From Kribbella steppae (lineage in GTDB: Bacteria > Actinomycetota > Actinomycetes > Propionibacteriales > Kribbellaceae), in contig NZ_SLWN01000005.1 in assembly GCF_004342025.1 (NCBI RefSeq), positions 517,481 through 581,480 of the forward strand: a DNA stretch of 64,000 nucleotides, given 5' to 3'. The notes under the pieces were generated by a model that was given only the letters and a program-made list of their open reading frames with translations, did not search any database and was not told where the DNA came from. The stretch's first letter is position 1; each line of letters starts with the position of its first letter. The translations under genes were made by a program, and so were the position numbers. Shown here one piece after another: positions 42,198 through 50,324 of this stretch.

Positions 42198-42289
42198 GCG
42201 GACCGCCAGGCCATCACAATCGCGCGTCGGACGACGCTTCCCGCGAGGGACCGGCCTCACGGTCCCGTTGCGATGGCCTGGCGGTCCGC
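42198..42289. terminator. Cruciform-like bidirectional terminator
   Basis: GCGGACCGCCAGGCCATC (42198-42215) has an exact complement at 42272-42289, an 18-bp perfect outer stem. Two perfect hairpins lie inside it: GCGTC-GGAC-GACGC (42224-42237) and GGGACCG-GCCTCA-CGGTCCC (42247-42266). It fills the space between the convergent membrane-protein and purC genes and ends 1 nt before the purC stop. Confidence 0.75.
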
Positions 42290-42290
42290 C

Positions 42291-43157
42291 TCACGCAGTA
42301 AAGGTGCGCCCGGTCAACTGCTCGTACGCGTTGATGTAGGCGGCGCGGGTGCGCTCGACCACCTCGTCAGAGAGCGGCGGCGGCGCCTCACCCGACTTGC
42401 GGTCCCAGCCGGACTCGAACTGCAGCCAGTCACGGATGATCTGCTTGTCCAACGACGGCTGCGGCTTCCCCGGCTCCCACTGCTCGGCCGGCCAGAAGCG
42501 GCTCGAATCCGGCGTCAGCACCTCGTCCGCCAGCACGATCGTCCCGTCCGCCCGCGCCCCGAACTCGAACTTCGTGTCGGCCAGGATGATCCCGCGGTCC
42601 GCCGCCATCCCGTGCGCCCGCGCGTAGATGTCCAGCGTCGTGTCCCGCAGCGCCGCTGCCGTCTCCGCGCCGACCGTTGCGACCACAGCGTCGTACGAGA
42701 CGTTCTCGTCGTGCTCGCCGAACTCGGCCTTGGTCGCCGGGGTGAAGATCGGCTCTTCCAGGCGGGAACCCTCCACCAGTCCGGGCTTCAGCGGGATGCC
42801 GCAGACGCTGCCGGTGGCGTTGTAGTCGAGCAGGCCGGAGCCGCTCAGGTAGCCGCGGGCGACGCACTCGACCGGGAACATCGCGAGCTTCTCGCAGATC
42901 ACCGCGCGGCCGGCCACCTCGGCAGGCACGTCGGTGGACAGAATGTGGTTCGGCACGTCCAGCACCTCGAACCACCACAGGCTCATCGCCGTGAGCACCT
43001 TGCCCTTGTCCGGGATCGGCGTCTCCAGGACCCAGTCGAACGCGCTCTGCCGATCACTGGCGACCATCAGCAGTTCGCCGGACGCCAGCTCGTACAGGTC
43101 CCGGACCTTGCCGGAGTGGATGTGCTTGGCACCAGGAATCTCAGGAGGTGTGGTCAC
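42291..43157 (-). CDS. purC: Phosphoribosylaminoimidazole-succinocarboxamide synthase
   Basis: A 288-residue SAICAR synthetase, joining CAIR and aspartate with ATP. Motifs: HIHSGKVRDLYEL (ATP loop), MVASDRQSAFDWVL, FPVECVARGYLSGSG and IILADTKFEFG. GTG 43157 is chosen because it gives the standard family length and N-terminus with no larger extension. The gene lies alone between the monooxygenase and a terminator, about 4 kb upstream of purS on the same strand; other actinobacteria keep these genes closer. Confidence 0.96.
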   Translation of the reverse strand: MTTPPEIPGAKHIHSGKVRDLYELASGELLMVASDRQSAFDWVLETPIPDKGKVLTAMSLWWFEVLDVPNHILSTDVPAEVAGRAVICEKLAMFPVECVARGYLSGSGLLDYNATGSVCGIPLKPGLVEGSRLEEPIFTPATKAEFGEHDENVSYDAVVATVGAETAAALRDTTLDIYARAHGMAADRGIILADTKFEFGARADGTIVLADEVLTPDSSRFWPAEQWEPGKPQPSLDKQIIRDWLQFESGWDRKSGEAPPPLSDEVVERTRAAYINAYEQLTGRTFTA

Positions 43158-43188
43158 ACCGCGATTCTTCCATCCGCCGCCGGGACGG

Positions 43189-44268
43189 CTACTTCCGCCT
43201 CCGCAGCGACACCAGCTTGCCACCGAACGCGAACAGTCCGTCCCGGATCGCACACACCACCCGGTTCTCCACCTGACCGACCCGGCCGATCCCACGCGAC
43301 CGCCGTACCAGCTGGGTCGTCGCCTTCCGCCGCTCCCGGTCGTACGCCGCCAACGCCGTACCCAAGTCGGTGGCGCCGGCCAGGTGCCTGGCGAGAGCGC
43401 CGGCGTCCTCGATCGCCGAGCAGGCTCCGCGGCCGAGGTTCGGTGTCATCGCGTGGGCGGCGTCACCGAGCAGCAGCACGCGACCTTGGACGAACGGGAC
43501 CAGCGGCACCGACAGGTCGTGGATGTCGTTCTGCAGAACGGCTTCCGGCGGCGTCCCCGCGAGGATCGTCGGGATCGGCTCGTGCCACTCGCCGAGCTCC
43601 TTGGTCACCGTCGCGTGATCGCCACCCTGACCTGCGGACTGGTTGGCTGTCGCGTACCAGTAGATCCGCCCGTCGATCAGCCGCGCGAACCCGAACCGTT
43701 GCCCACGGCCCCAAGTCTCGCCGCCACCGTCGTCAATCTGCACGTCGGCAATCCCTCGGTACGCCGTGTAGCCGGAGTACCGCGGGCCCTTGTACTCCGG
43801 GTAGAGCGTCTGGCGGATCACACTGCGGATGCCGTCGGCCGCAACCACCAGATCGGCACGCAGGTCGTCGTTGATCGTCACGCCGGTGTCGTCCTGAGTG
43901 ATCTTCGTGACGGCGTAGCCGGTCCGGACCGTGATCCCCGGACCGAACTCGTCAGTGATGAGGTCGTGCAACTGCGCCCGGTGGATCATCACCGGGAGCT
44001 CGACCCCGAGGTCCGCCGCCTTCACCACCCAACGGCCGTTGGGCTTGCGCATCCCGGCCGGCTTGGAGATCGCGGCCGCCTTCTCGACGCCCTTCACCCC
44101 GAGCTCTTCCAGTACGGCGACCGCCGACGGCCAGACGGAGATCCCGGCCCCCACCTCGCCCAGCTCAGCTGCCCGTTCCAGCACCGTGACCTGCCATCCG
44201 CACCGTTGCAGCGCGACGGCCGCCGTGACCCCGCCGATTCCCGCTCCCACCACGATCGCCGTACTCAT
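43189..44268 (-). CDS. FAD-dependent monooxygenase (PHBH-like)
   Basis: A 359-residue flavoprotein hydroxylase. The FAD-binding GxGxxG is VVGAGIGGVTAA (6-17), the DG motif is VVAADGIRSVIR, and the GD motif reads GRVLLLGDAAHAMTPNLGRG. This is the aromatic-ring hydroxylase group; salicylate, urate or polyketide-type substrates are possible. The ATG at 44268 has no Shine-Dalgarno; a TAGAGT -10 box ends 7 nt upstream, so the message should be leaderless. It is divergent from a TetR gene that surely controls it. Confidence 0.88.
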   Translation of the reverse strand: MSTAIVVGAGIGGVTAAVALQRCGWQVTVLERAAELGEVGAGISVWPSAVAVLEELGVKGVEKAAAISKPAGMRKPNGRWVVKAADLGVELPVMIHRAQLHDLITDEFGPGITVRTGYAVTKITQDDTGVTINDDLRADLVVAADGIRSVIRQTLYPEYKGPRYSGYTAYRGIADVQIDDGGGETWGRGQRFGFARLIDGRIYWYATANQSAGQGGDHATVTKELGEWHEPIPTILAGTPPEAVLQNDIHDLSVPLVPFVQGRVLLLGDAAHAMTPNLGRGACSAIEDAGALARHLAGATDLGTALAAYDRERRKATTQLVRRSRGIGRVGQVENRVVCAIRDGLFAFGGKLVSLRRRK

Positions 44269-44272
44269 GCCC

Positions 44273-44296
44273 TAGACTCTACATCTGTAGAGTCCA
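44273..44296. promoter_or_regulatory. TetR operator embedding two divergent -10 boxes
   Basis: GACTCTACATCTGTAGAGTC (44275-44294) is a perfect 20-bp palindrome; flanking bases extend it with one mismatch. Each arm contains TAGAGT, which serves as the -10 box of the monooxygenase (minus strand) and of the TetR gene (plus strand). One dimer or dimer pair would silence both genes. Confidence 0.75.
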
Positions 44297-44321
44297 GTTG
44301 AACAGTGGGAGACTGACCGCC

Positions 44322-44897
44322 GTGACGAAGCAGGTTCCGCTGGGTGCGGATCGCCGGGACGCCATCGCCGATGCCGCGATCCATCTGGTCGCGACCCGCG
44401 GACTGCGCGGGCTGACCCACCGCGCGGTCGACGCGGAAGCCGGTCTGCCGCCGGGCTCGACGTCGTACTACCTCCGGACCCGGAGCGCGCTGCTCACCGC
44501 CTGCGTGAACCGCATGCTCGCCCGCGACCTGAGCGCCTCGCCGCCGATGAGCGTGGGGCCGCCGTTGGACCTGCTGATCGAGATGGCGGTCAACCTGGCG
44601 CGGGACCGGCCGGACGATCTGATCGCGCGGTACGAGTTGTCGCTGGAGGCGAGCCGGCAGCCTGAACTGCGGGCCGCGATCGACGAGGGTGGGCGGCAAC
44701 TGCGGGCCATGCTGGCTCACGTCCTGGGCGGCCTCGGGGTCCCGAATCCATCGGAGGCGGCCTGGCCGGTGGCGGCGATGCTGGACGGGCTGATGTACGA
44801 CCGGGTCGCCGGAGTCGGGGTCACGCTCTCCCAGGAGGAGTTCGAGGCCGGCGTACGGCGTTCTGTTACCGCGCTGCTGGACGGTCTGGCCGGCTAG
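44322..44897 (+). CDS. TetR family transcriptional regulator
   Basis: A 191-residue repressor. The N-terminal HTH is RDAIADAAIHLVATRGLRGL, then HRAVDAEAGLPPGSTSYYLR (the helix-turn-helix with the SYY recognition pattern). The C-terminal ligand domain is helical and ends VRRSVTALLDGLAG. Two starts are possible: GTG 44322 after GGGAG, used here, or TTG 44298, close to the predicted transcription start. Autoregulation through the palindrome at 44275-44294 is expected. Its 3' end overlaps the next convergent gene by 4 bp. Confidence 0.92.
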   Translation: MTKQVPLGADRRDAIADAAIHLVATRGLRGLTHRAVDAEAGLPPGSTSYYLRTRSALLTACVNRMLARDLSASPPMSVGPPLDLLIEMAVNLARDRPDDLIARYELSLEASRQPELRAAIDEGGRQLRAMLAHVLGGLGVPNPSEAAWPVAAMLDGLMYDRVAGVGVTLSQEEFEAGVRRSVTALLDGLAG

Positions 44898-45316
44898 AGC
44901 CTGTCGGTCCAAGTGATGAAGGTGAAGTAGCAGACGCCGATGACCATGCCGACGTGGCCGAGGAGGGACAGGCCGGCGCCGGAGCCCCACGCATCGCCCT
45001 TCCTGTCCTCCGAGTGTTTGGCGTGACTGGGCAGCCAACGGGCCAACAGCAACAGTCCGACGATTGCCAGCAGCCACCAACCGGCGAGCACCAACAGTGC
45101 GATCTCGCGGTGACCGGTGACGAGGGCAACGATCCAGGCGAGCAGCGTCAGTACGCCGACAGTGGTGTGAATCCGCAGCAGGACAACGGAATATCCGAAC
45201 ACACCACTGCTCTTACCGGTGCCGTCCACCACGGTGCTGCCGAGCCGGACGCGCGTCAGTAGTACGACGACCGCACCGAGGGCGGTCAGGAACCAGGTGA
45301 CGTTCGACCATTCCAC
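44894..45316 (-). CDS. Four-helix hypothetical membrane protein
   Basis: A 140-residue protein with four hydrophobic stretches: WFLTALGAVVVLLTRV, YSVVLLRIHTTVGVLTLLAW, then LLVLAGWWLLAIVGLLLLAR and LLGHVGMVIGVCYFTFI. The first two helices are linked by a polar GSTVVDGTGKSSG loop. A His in each of helices 2 and 4 (RIHTT, GHVGM) is suggestive of haem or cofactor contact but unproven. GTG 45316 follows GGGGGG. No family recognised. Confidence 0.65.
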   Translation of the reverse strand: MEWSNVTWFLTALGAVVVLLTRVRLGSTVVDGTGKSSGVFGYSVVLLRIHTTVGVLTLLAWIVALVTGHREIALLVLAGWWLLAIVGLLLLARWLPSHAKHSEDRKGDAWGSGAGLSLLGHVGMVIGVCYFTFITWTDRL

Positions 45317-45462
45317 CCCCCGATCCTTACCCCACCAAGGACCACCCCGAACCGTCCCCGCGTGTCGCGACCCACAGTCACCGCTCCAACGAAAGCCCAC
45401 CCCAACCGGAAGTCCACCCCACTTGGGCCGCCCTACCACCCCTAGAGATGACCCACCCGACG

Positions 45463-45477
45463 CCTGCCAAAGGCAGG
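45463..45477 (-). terminator. Short hairpin after the GT operon
   Basis: CCTGCC-AAA-GGCAGG is a perfect 6-bp stem with a 3-nt loop, about 58 bp past the stop of the last gene of the glycosyltransferase operon. The 45317-45534 interval otherwise holds C-rich sequence with short CCACCCC repeats and no gene. Confidence 0.35.
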
Positions 45478-45534
45478 TGGCCAGGCCCGGCGAGCCACCC
45501 ACCTTCAAGGCCGACCGGGGTGCGGTTTGCTGGG

Positions 45535-46194
45535 TTAGCTGGTTTGGGTTTGGCCGGTGCCGGTGCTGGGCTGGTTGCCTTGGCCTGGGACTGTGCCCTG
45601 ACCCTGGCCGGGGAGCGTGCCCTGGCCTGGGACCTGGCCCTGCTGCTGACCTTGCTGGCCCTGTTGGCCTTGCTGGCCGGGGAACTGGCGGCCGCCGCCG
45701 GGGCCGCCGAACTGGTTCTGCTGGGTGCTCGAGCCGTCCCACGCATGACCGACTGCGGTTCCACCCAGGAACGCCAGCACTGCCAGCAGAGACCCAGCAC
45801 CGGCCAGCACCAGGTTGCTCGGCCGCCCGTCGCCCTTCCCCTTCCCGACCTCCGCCTGCTGCCCAGCACCCGCCGCCGCAGCGCTTGGAGCGGCGCCTGC
45901 TTCCGCGGACGAAGCGGCGGCACCCGGGATGGGGGCAGCCTCAGCGGATGCCGTGGGGGTAGTTGGCGTGACGGCGGTGTCGTCGGGCGTGCTTGCGTTG
46001 CCGGCGCGGGCGGCCTGCCATTGGGCCTCGTTGCCTCCTGCCTGCGCTCCGGACGCTGCAGCGCCTGGGAGTGCAGGGCCTGCCAACTGCGGGCCGGGAG
46101 TGGCCGGGTGGGAGCTGGGGGAAGCGGCGCCCGGGTGGTTGGCGAAGCGGTGGGCGGGCCCTTCCGGGATCGGGGGGTTGGTGTTCTGAGTCAT
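45535..46194 (-). CDS. Low-complexity membrane protein, last gene of glycosyltransferase operon
   Basis: A 219-residue protein with an Ala/Pro/Gly-rich cytoplasmic part, one membrane helix (NLVLAGAGSLLAVLAFLGGT at about 127-146), then an outer tail of GQQ and PGQG repeats (QQGQQGQQGQQQGQ, VPGQGTLPGQGQG). It has no catalytic features. The Gly-rich tail echoes the Gly-rich loop of the neighbouring GT39 protein, so the two may interact outside the membrane. It lies 18 bp downstream of that gene on the same strand. Confidence 0.65.
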   Translation of the reverse strand: MTQNTNPPIPEGPAHRFANHPGAASPSSHPATPGPQLAGPALPGAAASGAQAGGNEAQWQAARAGNASTPDDTAVTPTTPTASAEAAPIPGAAASSAEAGAAPSAAAAGAGQQAEVGKGKGDGRPSNLVLAGAGSLLAVLAFLGGTAVGHAWDGSSTQQNQFGGPGGGRQFPGQQGQQGQQGQQQGQVPGQGTLPGQGQGTVPGQGNQPSTGTGQTQTS

Positions 46195-46212
46195 GCTATG
46201 TACTCCGGTTTC

Positions 46213-48267
46213 TCAGCTGGTGGTGCTGGTAGTGAGGTCGTAGACGGTGGTGCTGCCGACGGTCTGGGCCTGGAAGTTCTCCGCGACCCAGGTGGCGATC
46301 TCGCTCGACGTGCCGCTCCGGCCGCCGCCCATACCACCGCCACCGCCACCGATGAAGTAGTGGATCTTGCCCTGGGCAACCAGCTCCTTGAACTCGGCAA
46401 GGGAAGGCGCCGGGTCGGTGCCGTTGAAGCCGCCGATCGCCATGACCGGTTCGCCGGATGCGATCTGCAGTGGCGCGGCCCCGTTCGCGGTGACCGAAGC
46501 AGCCGCCCAGGTGTAGCCCTTGGCGCCGTTCTGCAGCAGCGTGATCAGCTCACTCGACACTCCGCTGATCCCGCCCCCACCGAGGAACCCGCCGACCCCA
46601 CCGTTGCCACCGCCACGACCAGTCCCGGTAGTCCCCGGCACACCGTTCGTACCGTTGCCCGTCGTACCGTCCCCAGTCGCCGGACCACCCGTCGTACCGT
46701 TGCCGAGCCCAGGCGGTGTGCCCATCCGGCCCATCCCGCCGCCACCGCCAGGCCCGCCCATTCCACCGGCGCCCGAAGGCCCGGCCGACGGCAGCGCCCC
46801 GGCGTGTGCCGAGTTGATCGTCGAGACGGAGTACGCCGCCGGTCCGGTCAGCGCACTCACCGCGAGCAGCACCCCGGCGAACACGCCGGCCCGACGAGCC
46901 GCCGTACGGTTCAGCTTCAGCTCCGGCAGGATCATCACGGCCCCGGCCCCTAGTACGCCGGTCAGCAGCACGACCCACCGCAGCCACGGGTGCCAGGTCG
47001 GCGTCGCGTTCAGCAGTGCGAAGCCCCAGCCGCCGGTCAGTAGCGCCCCACCGGCCAGGGTCGCCCGCGGCAACCACTCGGACCGGCGTCGCCACAACAC
47101 CGACATCGCGGCACCGACCAGCGCACCGATCGCAGGCGCCAGCGCGACCATGTAGTAGCTGTGGATGATGCCCTGCATGTAGCTGAAGGTCAGCCCGGTG
47201 CCGAGCAGCCAGCCGCCCCACAGCACCGCGAACGCACGCGTCTTGTCCGTCCGCGCGGCTTTGCCTGCGGCAACGATCAGGACGATCGTCGCCAGCAACG
47301 CGGCCGGTAGCAACCACGCGATCTGGCTGCCGAACTCACCGCCGAACAGGCGCTGCAGACCGGCCGCACCGCCCCAGCCCATGCCACCACCGCCGCCGAC
47401 GGACCCGGTCTCGTTGCCGTTCAACCGGCCGAGACCGTTGTAGCCGAGCGTCAGCTCGAGAATGCTGTTGTTCTGCGAACCGCCGATGTAGGGCCGCGCC
47501 GACGCCGGCATCAGCTCCACGATCGCGATCCACCAGCCCGCGCTGACGATCAGCGAGACCAGCGCCAGCACACTGTGCACGATCCGCTTCCCGAGCGCCG
47601 GCTTCCCGGCGATCAGGTACGCCAGCCCGAAGGCCGGCAGGATCAGGAACGCCTGCAGCATCTTGGTGAGGAACCCGAAACCGACGAAGGCCCCGGCCAG
47701 CATCATCCACCGGGCCGCGTGCTTCTCCGAGTCGATCGCCCGGGTCACCGCCCACGCACCGGCGCAGAGCAGCATGACCAGCAGCGCGTCCGGGTTGTTG
47801 AACCGGAACATCAGTACGGCGACCGGCGTCAGCGCGAGGATCGCACCGGCCAGCATACCGGCGTTCGCGGAGAACCACCGGCGGACCGACACGTAGACGA
47901 AGCCGACGCTCGCGACGCCCATCAGCGCCTCGGGGACCAGCATGCTCCAAACGTTGAAGCCGAAGATCCTCCCGGACAGGCCCATCACCCACAGCGCGGC
48001 CGGCGTCTTGTCCACGGTGATGAAGCTGGACGCGTCGAGGGAGCCGAAGAACCAGGCCTTCCAGCTCGTCGACCCGGCCTGTACGGCGGCCGCGTAGTAC
48101 TCGTTGGCGTACCCGTTCTTGGACAGGCCCCACAGGTACGCGATCGCGGTCAGTGCCAGCAAGCCGCCGTACAGGACCTTGTCGCGGCCGATCGTGTACG
48201 AGGTGGCGATTGCCCGTGGTCCGGCCCGGCGCGGCGTCGCCTCGACGGGATCAGAAATGGTGGCCAT
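46213..48267 (-). CDS. Glycosyltransferase family 39 (ArnT/YkcB-like) membrane enzyme
   Basis: A 684-residue integral membrane transferase using a polyprenyl-phosphate sugar. The N-terminal loop carries NEYYAAAVQAGSTSWKAWFF then DASSFITVDKTPAALWVMGL, where Asp78 and Asp86 match the conserved acidic pair of the ArnT/PMT fold. About eleven helices follow. Between 515 and 580 there is a long Gly/Asn/Thr-rich exported segment, followed by a small alpha/beta domain ending VWVAEN-like sequence (IATWVAENFQAQTVG). B. subtilis YkcB is the closest analogue by pattern. It works with the GT2-GtrA protein encoded 1 bp upstream. Confidence 0.85.
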   Translation of the reverse strand: MATISDPVEATPRRAGPRAIATSYTIGRDKVLYGGLLALTAIAYLWGLSKNGYANEYYAAAVQAGSTSWKAWFFGSLDASSFITVDKTPAALWVMGLSGRIFGFNVWSMLVPEALMGVASVGFVYVSVRRWFSANAGMLAGAILALTPVAVLMFRFNNPDALLVMLLCAGAWAVTRAIDSEKHAARWMMLAGAFVGFGFLTKMLQAFLILPAFGLAYLIAGKPALGKRIVHSVLALVSLIVSAGWWIAIVELMPASARPYIGGSQNNSILELTLGYNGLGRLNGNETGSVGGGGGMGWGGAAGLQRLFGGEFGSQIAWLLPAALLATIVLIVAAGKAARTDKTRAFAVLWGGWLLGTGLTFSYMQGIIHSYYMVALAPAIGALVGAAMSVLWRRRSEWLPRATLAGGALLTGGWGFALLNATPTWHPWLRWVVLLTGVLGAGAVMILPELKLNRTAARRAGVFAGVLLAVSALTGPAAYSVSTINSAHAGALPSAGPSGAGGMGGPGGGGGMGRMGTPPGLGNGTTGGPATGDGTTGNGTNGVPGTTGTGRGGGNGGVGGFLGGGGISGVSSELITLLQNGAKGYTWAAASVTANGAAPLQIASGEPVMAIGGFNGTDPAPSLAEFKELVAQGKIHYFIGGGGGGMGGGRSGTSSEIATWVAENFQAQTVGSTTVYDLTTSTTS

Positions 48268-48268
48268 A

Positions 48269-49501
48269 TCAGTTGCTCCGGGTCTGGTCGAGAACCGCCG
48301 GGGGTTCGAAGGTGGGCAAGGTGGGTGCGTCGTCGTCGAAGACCCACGCCTGGAAGAGGCTGAACCGGACCACGGTCGCGGCCAGGTTCGCGAGGGTGAG
48401 AACAGTGATCTCCACGACCTGGTGCGGCACCGCCACCGCGGTGTGCAGGAGCCACAGGGACGAGGCGGTCAGACTCCAGCCGATGCCGAAGGCGACGAGT
48501 CCGCGCAGCTGGTGCTTCCAGCGGTTGTCCACGCCACGCACACCGAAGGTGATCCGCCGGTTGAGAGCCGTGTTGCCGACCGCTGTGATGAGCAGGGCGA
48601 GCACGTTCGCGATCTGGGCCGGCATGCCCTGCCGAAGGACGAGATAGAGCAGTGCGTACGCCGCTGTGCTCAGCACCCCGATCGCGCAGAACCGCAGTAC
48701 CCGCGCGGCCAGTGCAGTCCGGGGATCGAGGATCCGGGGCCGACCGAAGGCCTGGCGTACCGGCTCGAGGTCGATCCGGCCGCGGCCGAGGTTGCGGGTC
48801 AGCCGGGCGATCCCACTCAGGTCCTCGCCGACCGTCTTGGCGATCGCGACCCGCGAGTCGAGATCGTCGACCCAGTCCACCGGCACCTCGTGGATCCGCA
48901 ACCCGGCCTTCTCGGCCAGTACCAGCAGCTCGGTGTCGAAGAACCAGCTGTTGTCCTCGACCAGCGGCAACAGCTGGTGCGCGACGTCGGCACGGATCGC
49001 CTTGAACCCGCACTGCGCGTCGGAGAAGTGCGCACTCAAGGTTGCCCGCAGCAACAGGTTGTACGAGCGCGAGATGAACTCCCGGATCGGCCGCCGGACC
49101 ACCCGCGACCCGTTCGACAACCGGGTGCCGATGGCAACGTCACTGTGGCCGGCGAACAGCGGTGCCACCAATGGCAGCAACGCGTTCAGGTTGGTGGACA
49201 GGTCGACGTCCATGTAGGCGAGCACGTCGGCGGCGCTCTCGGACCAGACCTTCTTCAGCGCACGGCCGCGGCCGGACTGCTCGAGCCGGACGATCCGGAC
49301 CCCGGGCAGCTCGATGGCCAGCAGGGCGCCGATCTCATAGGTCGCGTCCGTGCTTCCGTTGTCCGCGATGCAGACCTCGGCCGGAAACGGGAAGGCGGTG
49401 TCCAGGAACTCACGCAGCCGCCTGATGTTCGGACCGAGGTCGTTTTCCTCGTTCTTGACGGGTACGACGATCTCGACCCGAGGATGACCTGAAATCTGCA
49501 T
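48269..49501 (-). CDS. Polyprenyl-phosphate glycosyltransferase, GT2-GtrA fusion (YkcC-like)
   Basis: A 410-residue bifunctional protein. Residues 1-235 are a GT2 domain (EIVVPVKNEENDLG, IADNGSTDATYEI, and YMDVDLSTNLNAL with the DxD metal site) of the dolichol-phosphate-mannose-synthase type, which charges undecaprenyl or polyprenyl phosphate with a sugar. Residues about 275-395 are a four-helix GtrA-type flippase domain (FCAIGVLSTAAYALLYLVLR, NRRITF). It should make and flip the lipid-linked sugar used by the GT39 protein. First gene of the operon. Confidence 0.9.
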   Translation of the reverse strand: MQISGHPRVEIVVPVKNEENDLGPNIRRLREFLDTAFPFPAEVCIADNGSTDATYEIGALLAIELPGVRIVRLEQSGRGRALKKVWSESAADVLAYMDVDLSTNLNALLPLVAPLFAGHSDVAIGTRLSNGSRVVRRPIREFISRSYNLLLRATLSAHFSDAQCGFKAIRADVAHQLLPLVEDNSWFFDTELLVLAEKAGLRIHEVPVDWVDDLDSRVAIAKTVGEDLSGIARLTRNLGRGRIDLEPVRQAFGRPRILDPRTALAARVLRFCAIGVLSTAAYALLYLVLRQGMPAQIANVLALLITAVGNTALNRRITFGVRGVDNRWKHQLRGLVAFGIGWSLTASSLWLLHTAVAVPHQVVEITVLTLANLAATVVRFSLFQAWVFDDDAPTLPTFEPPAVLDQTRSN

Positions 49502-49570
49502 GCCACCGATGCTGGCCGGTGAACCTGAGCCATCCCCTGCGCTCGGCTGGCAGTTTCCTGGGAGTCTGGA

Positions 49571-49963
49571 TCAGCTGGTACGGCGCAGCCAGAGCAGGCC
49601 GAGCACCGGCAACACCAGCGGCACGAACCCGTACCCCTGGCCGAAATGCGACCACACTGTGGCGTCCGGAAAGTCATCCGGTACGGCGTAACTGAACGCC
49701 CCGATGGCGATGACGCCGACCAACTCGACCGCGATCGCGACGGTAGCCACCCGACGCGAGAGTTTAGTTGCCCTGGCCAACGCAAAGGTCGCCGCAATGT
49801 AGATGACCGCGGCAACGGCCGACAGGACGTAGGCGATCGGCGCCTCATCGAACTGGGTGGCGATCTGGACCCCGGCCCGGGCGGTCGCGGACAGCGCGAA
49901 GACGCCGTACACCAGAATCAGGATCCGGCCAGGGCCGTGCCTGGTCGCCGCCGGATCGGTCAT
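49571..49963 (-). CDS. Small membrane protein following purB
   Basis: A 130-residue protein with four predicted helices: RILILVYGVFALSATARAG, AYVLSAVAAVIYIAATFALA, VATVAIAVELVGVIAIGAFS and a last helix around YGFVPLVLPVLGLLWLRR. It matches a widespread but uncharacterised actinobacterial membrane protein type. The ATG lies 1 nt past the preceding gene's stop, so the two small membrane proteins and purB form one transcript. Confidence 0.7.
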   Translation of the reverse strand: MTDPAATRHGPGRILILVYGVFALSATARAGVQIATQFDEAPIAYVLSAVAAVIYIAATFALARATKLSRRVATVAIAVELVGVIAIGAFSYAVPDDFPDATVWSHFGQGYGFVPLVLPVLGLLWLRRTS

Positions 49964-49964
49964 C

Positions 49965-50321
49965 TCAGGTGGTCCAGATCACGTGCAGGCGCTGCTCGAC
50001 GACCGGGATCACCAGACAGGCGAACGCCAGTGCGCCGGCACCCCACCGGCTGCTCTCCGCGAGCGCCCACAGCGCACCGAGGGGCAGCACGATCAGCCCT
50101 CCGATCAGGTAGCCGACGAAGAACACTCCCGAGACGTCGCGGTCGGTGCCGGCCAACTGGACGATGCCGATGACGAGCTGCGCCAGCAGCCCGACCTCGA
50201 CCACGGCGAGGATCGCCAGCAGGGTCCAGTTGATCCGCTTGTCCAGCACGGCCAGCACGATGGCGAACACCATCGCGGCCAGCGAGAGGGCGACCAGCGC
50301 CCAGGTGAGCGGTTCGAACAC
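49965..50321 (-). CDS. Small membrane protein downstream of purB
   Basis: A 118-residue protein with three to four helices (LTWALVALSLAAMVFAIVLA, LLAILAVVEVGLLAQLVIGI, VGYLIGGLIVLPLGALWAL). It starts 3 nt after the purB stop. No function is known; its conservation next to purB in actinobacteria is my recollection only. Probably co-expressed with adenylosuccinate lyase. Confidence 0.7.
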   Translation of the reverse strand: MFEPLTWALVALSLAAMVFAIVLAVLDKRINWTLLAILAVVEVGLLAQLVIGIVQLAGTDRDVSGVFFVGYLIGGLIVLPLGALWALAESSRWGAGALAFACLVIPVVEQRLHVIWTT

Positions 50322-50324
50322 GGA

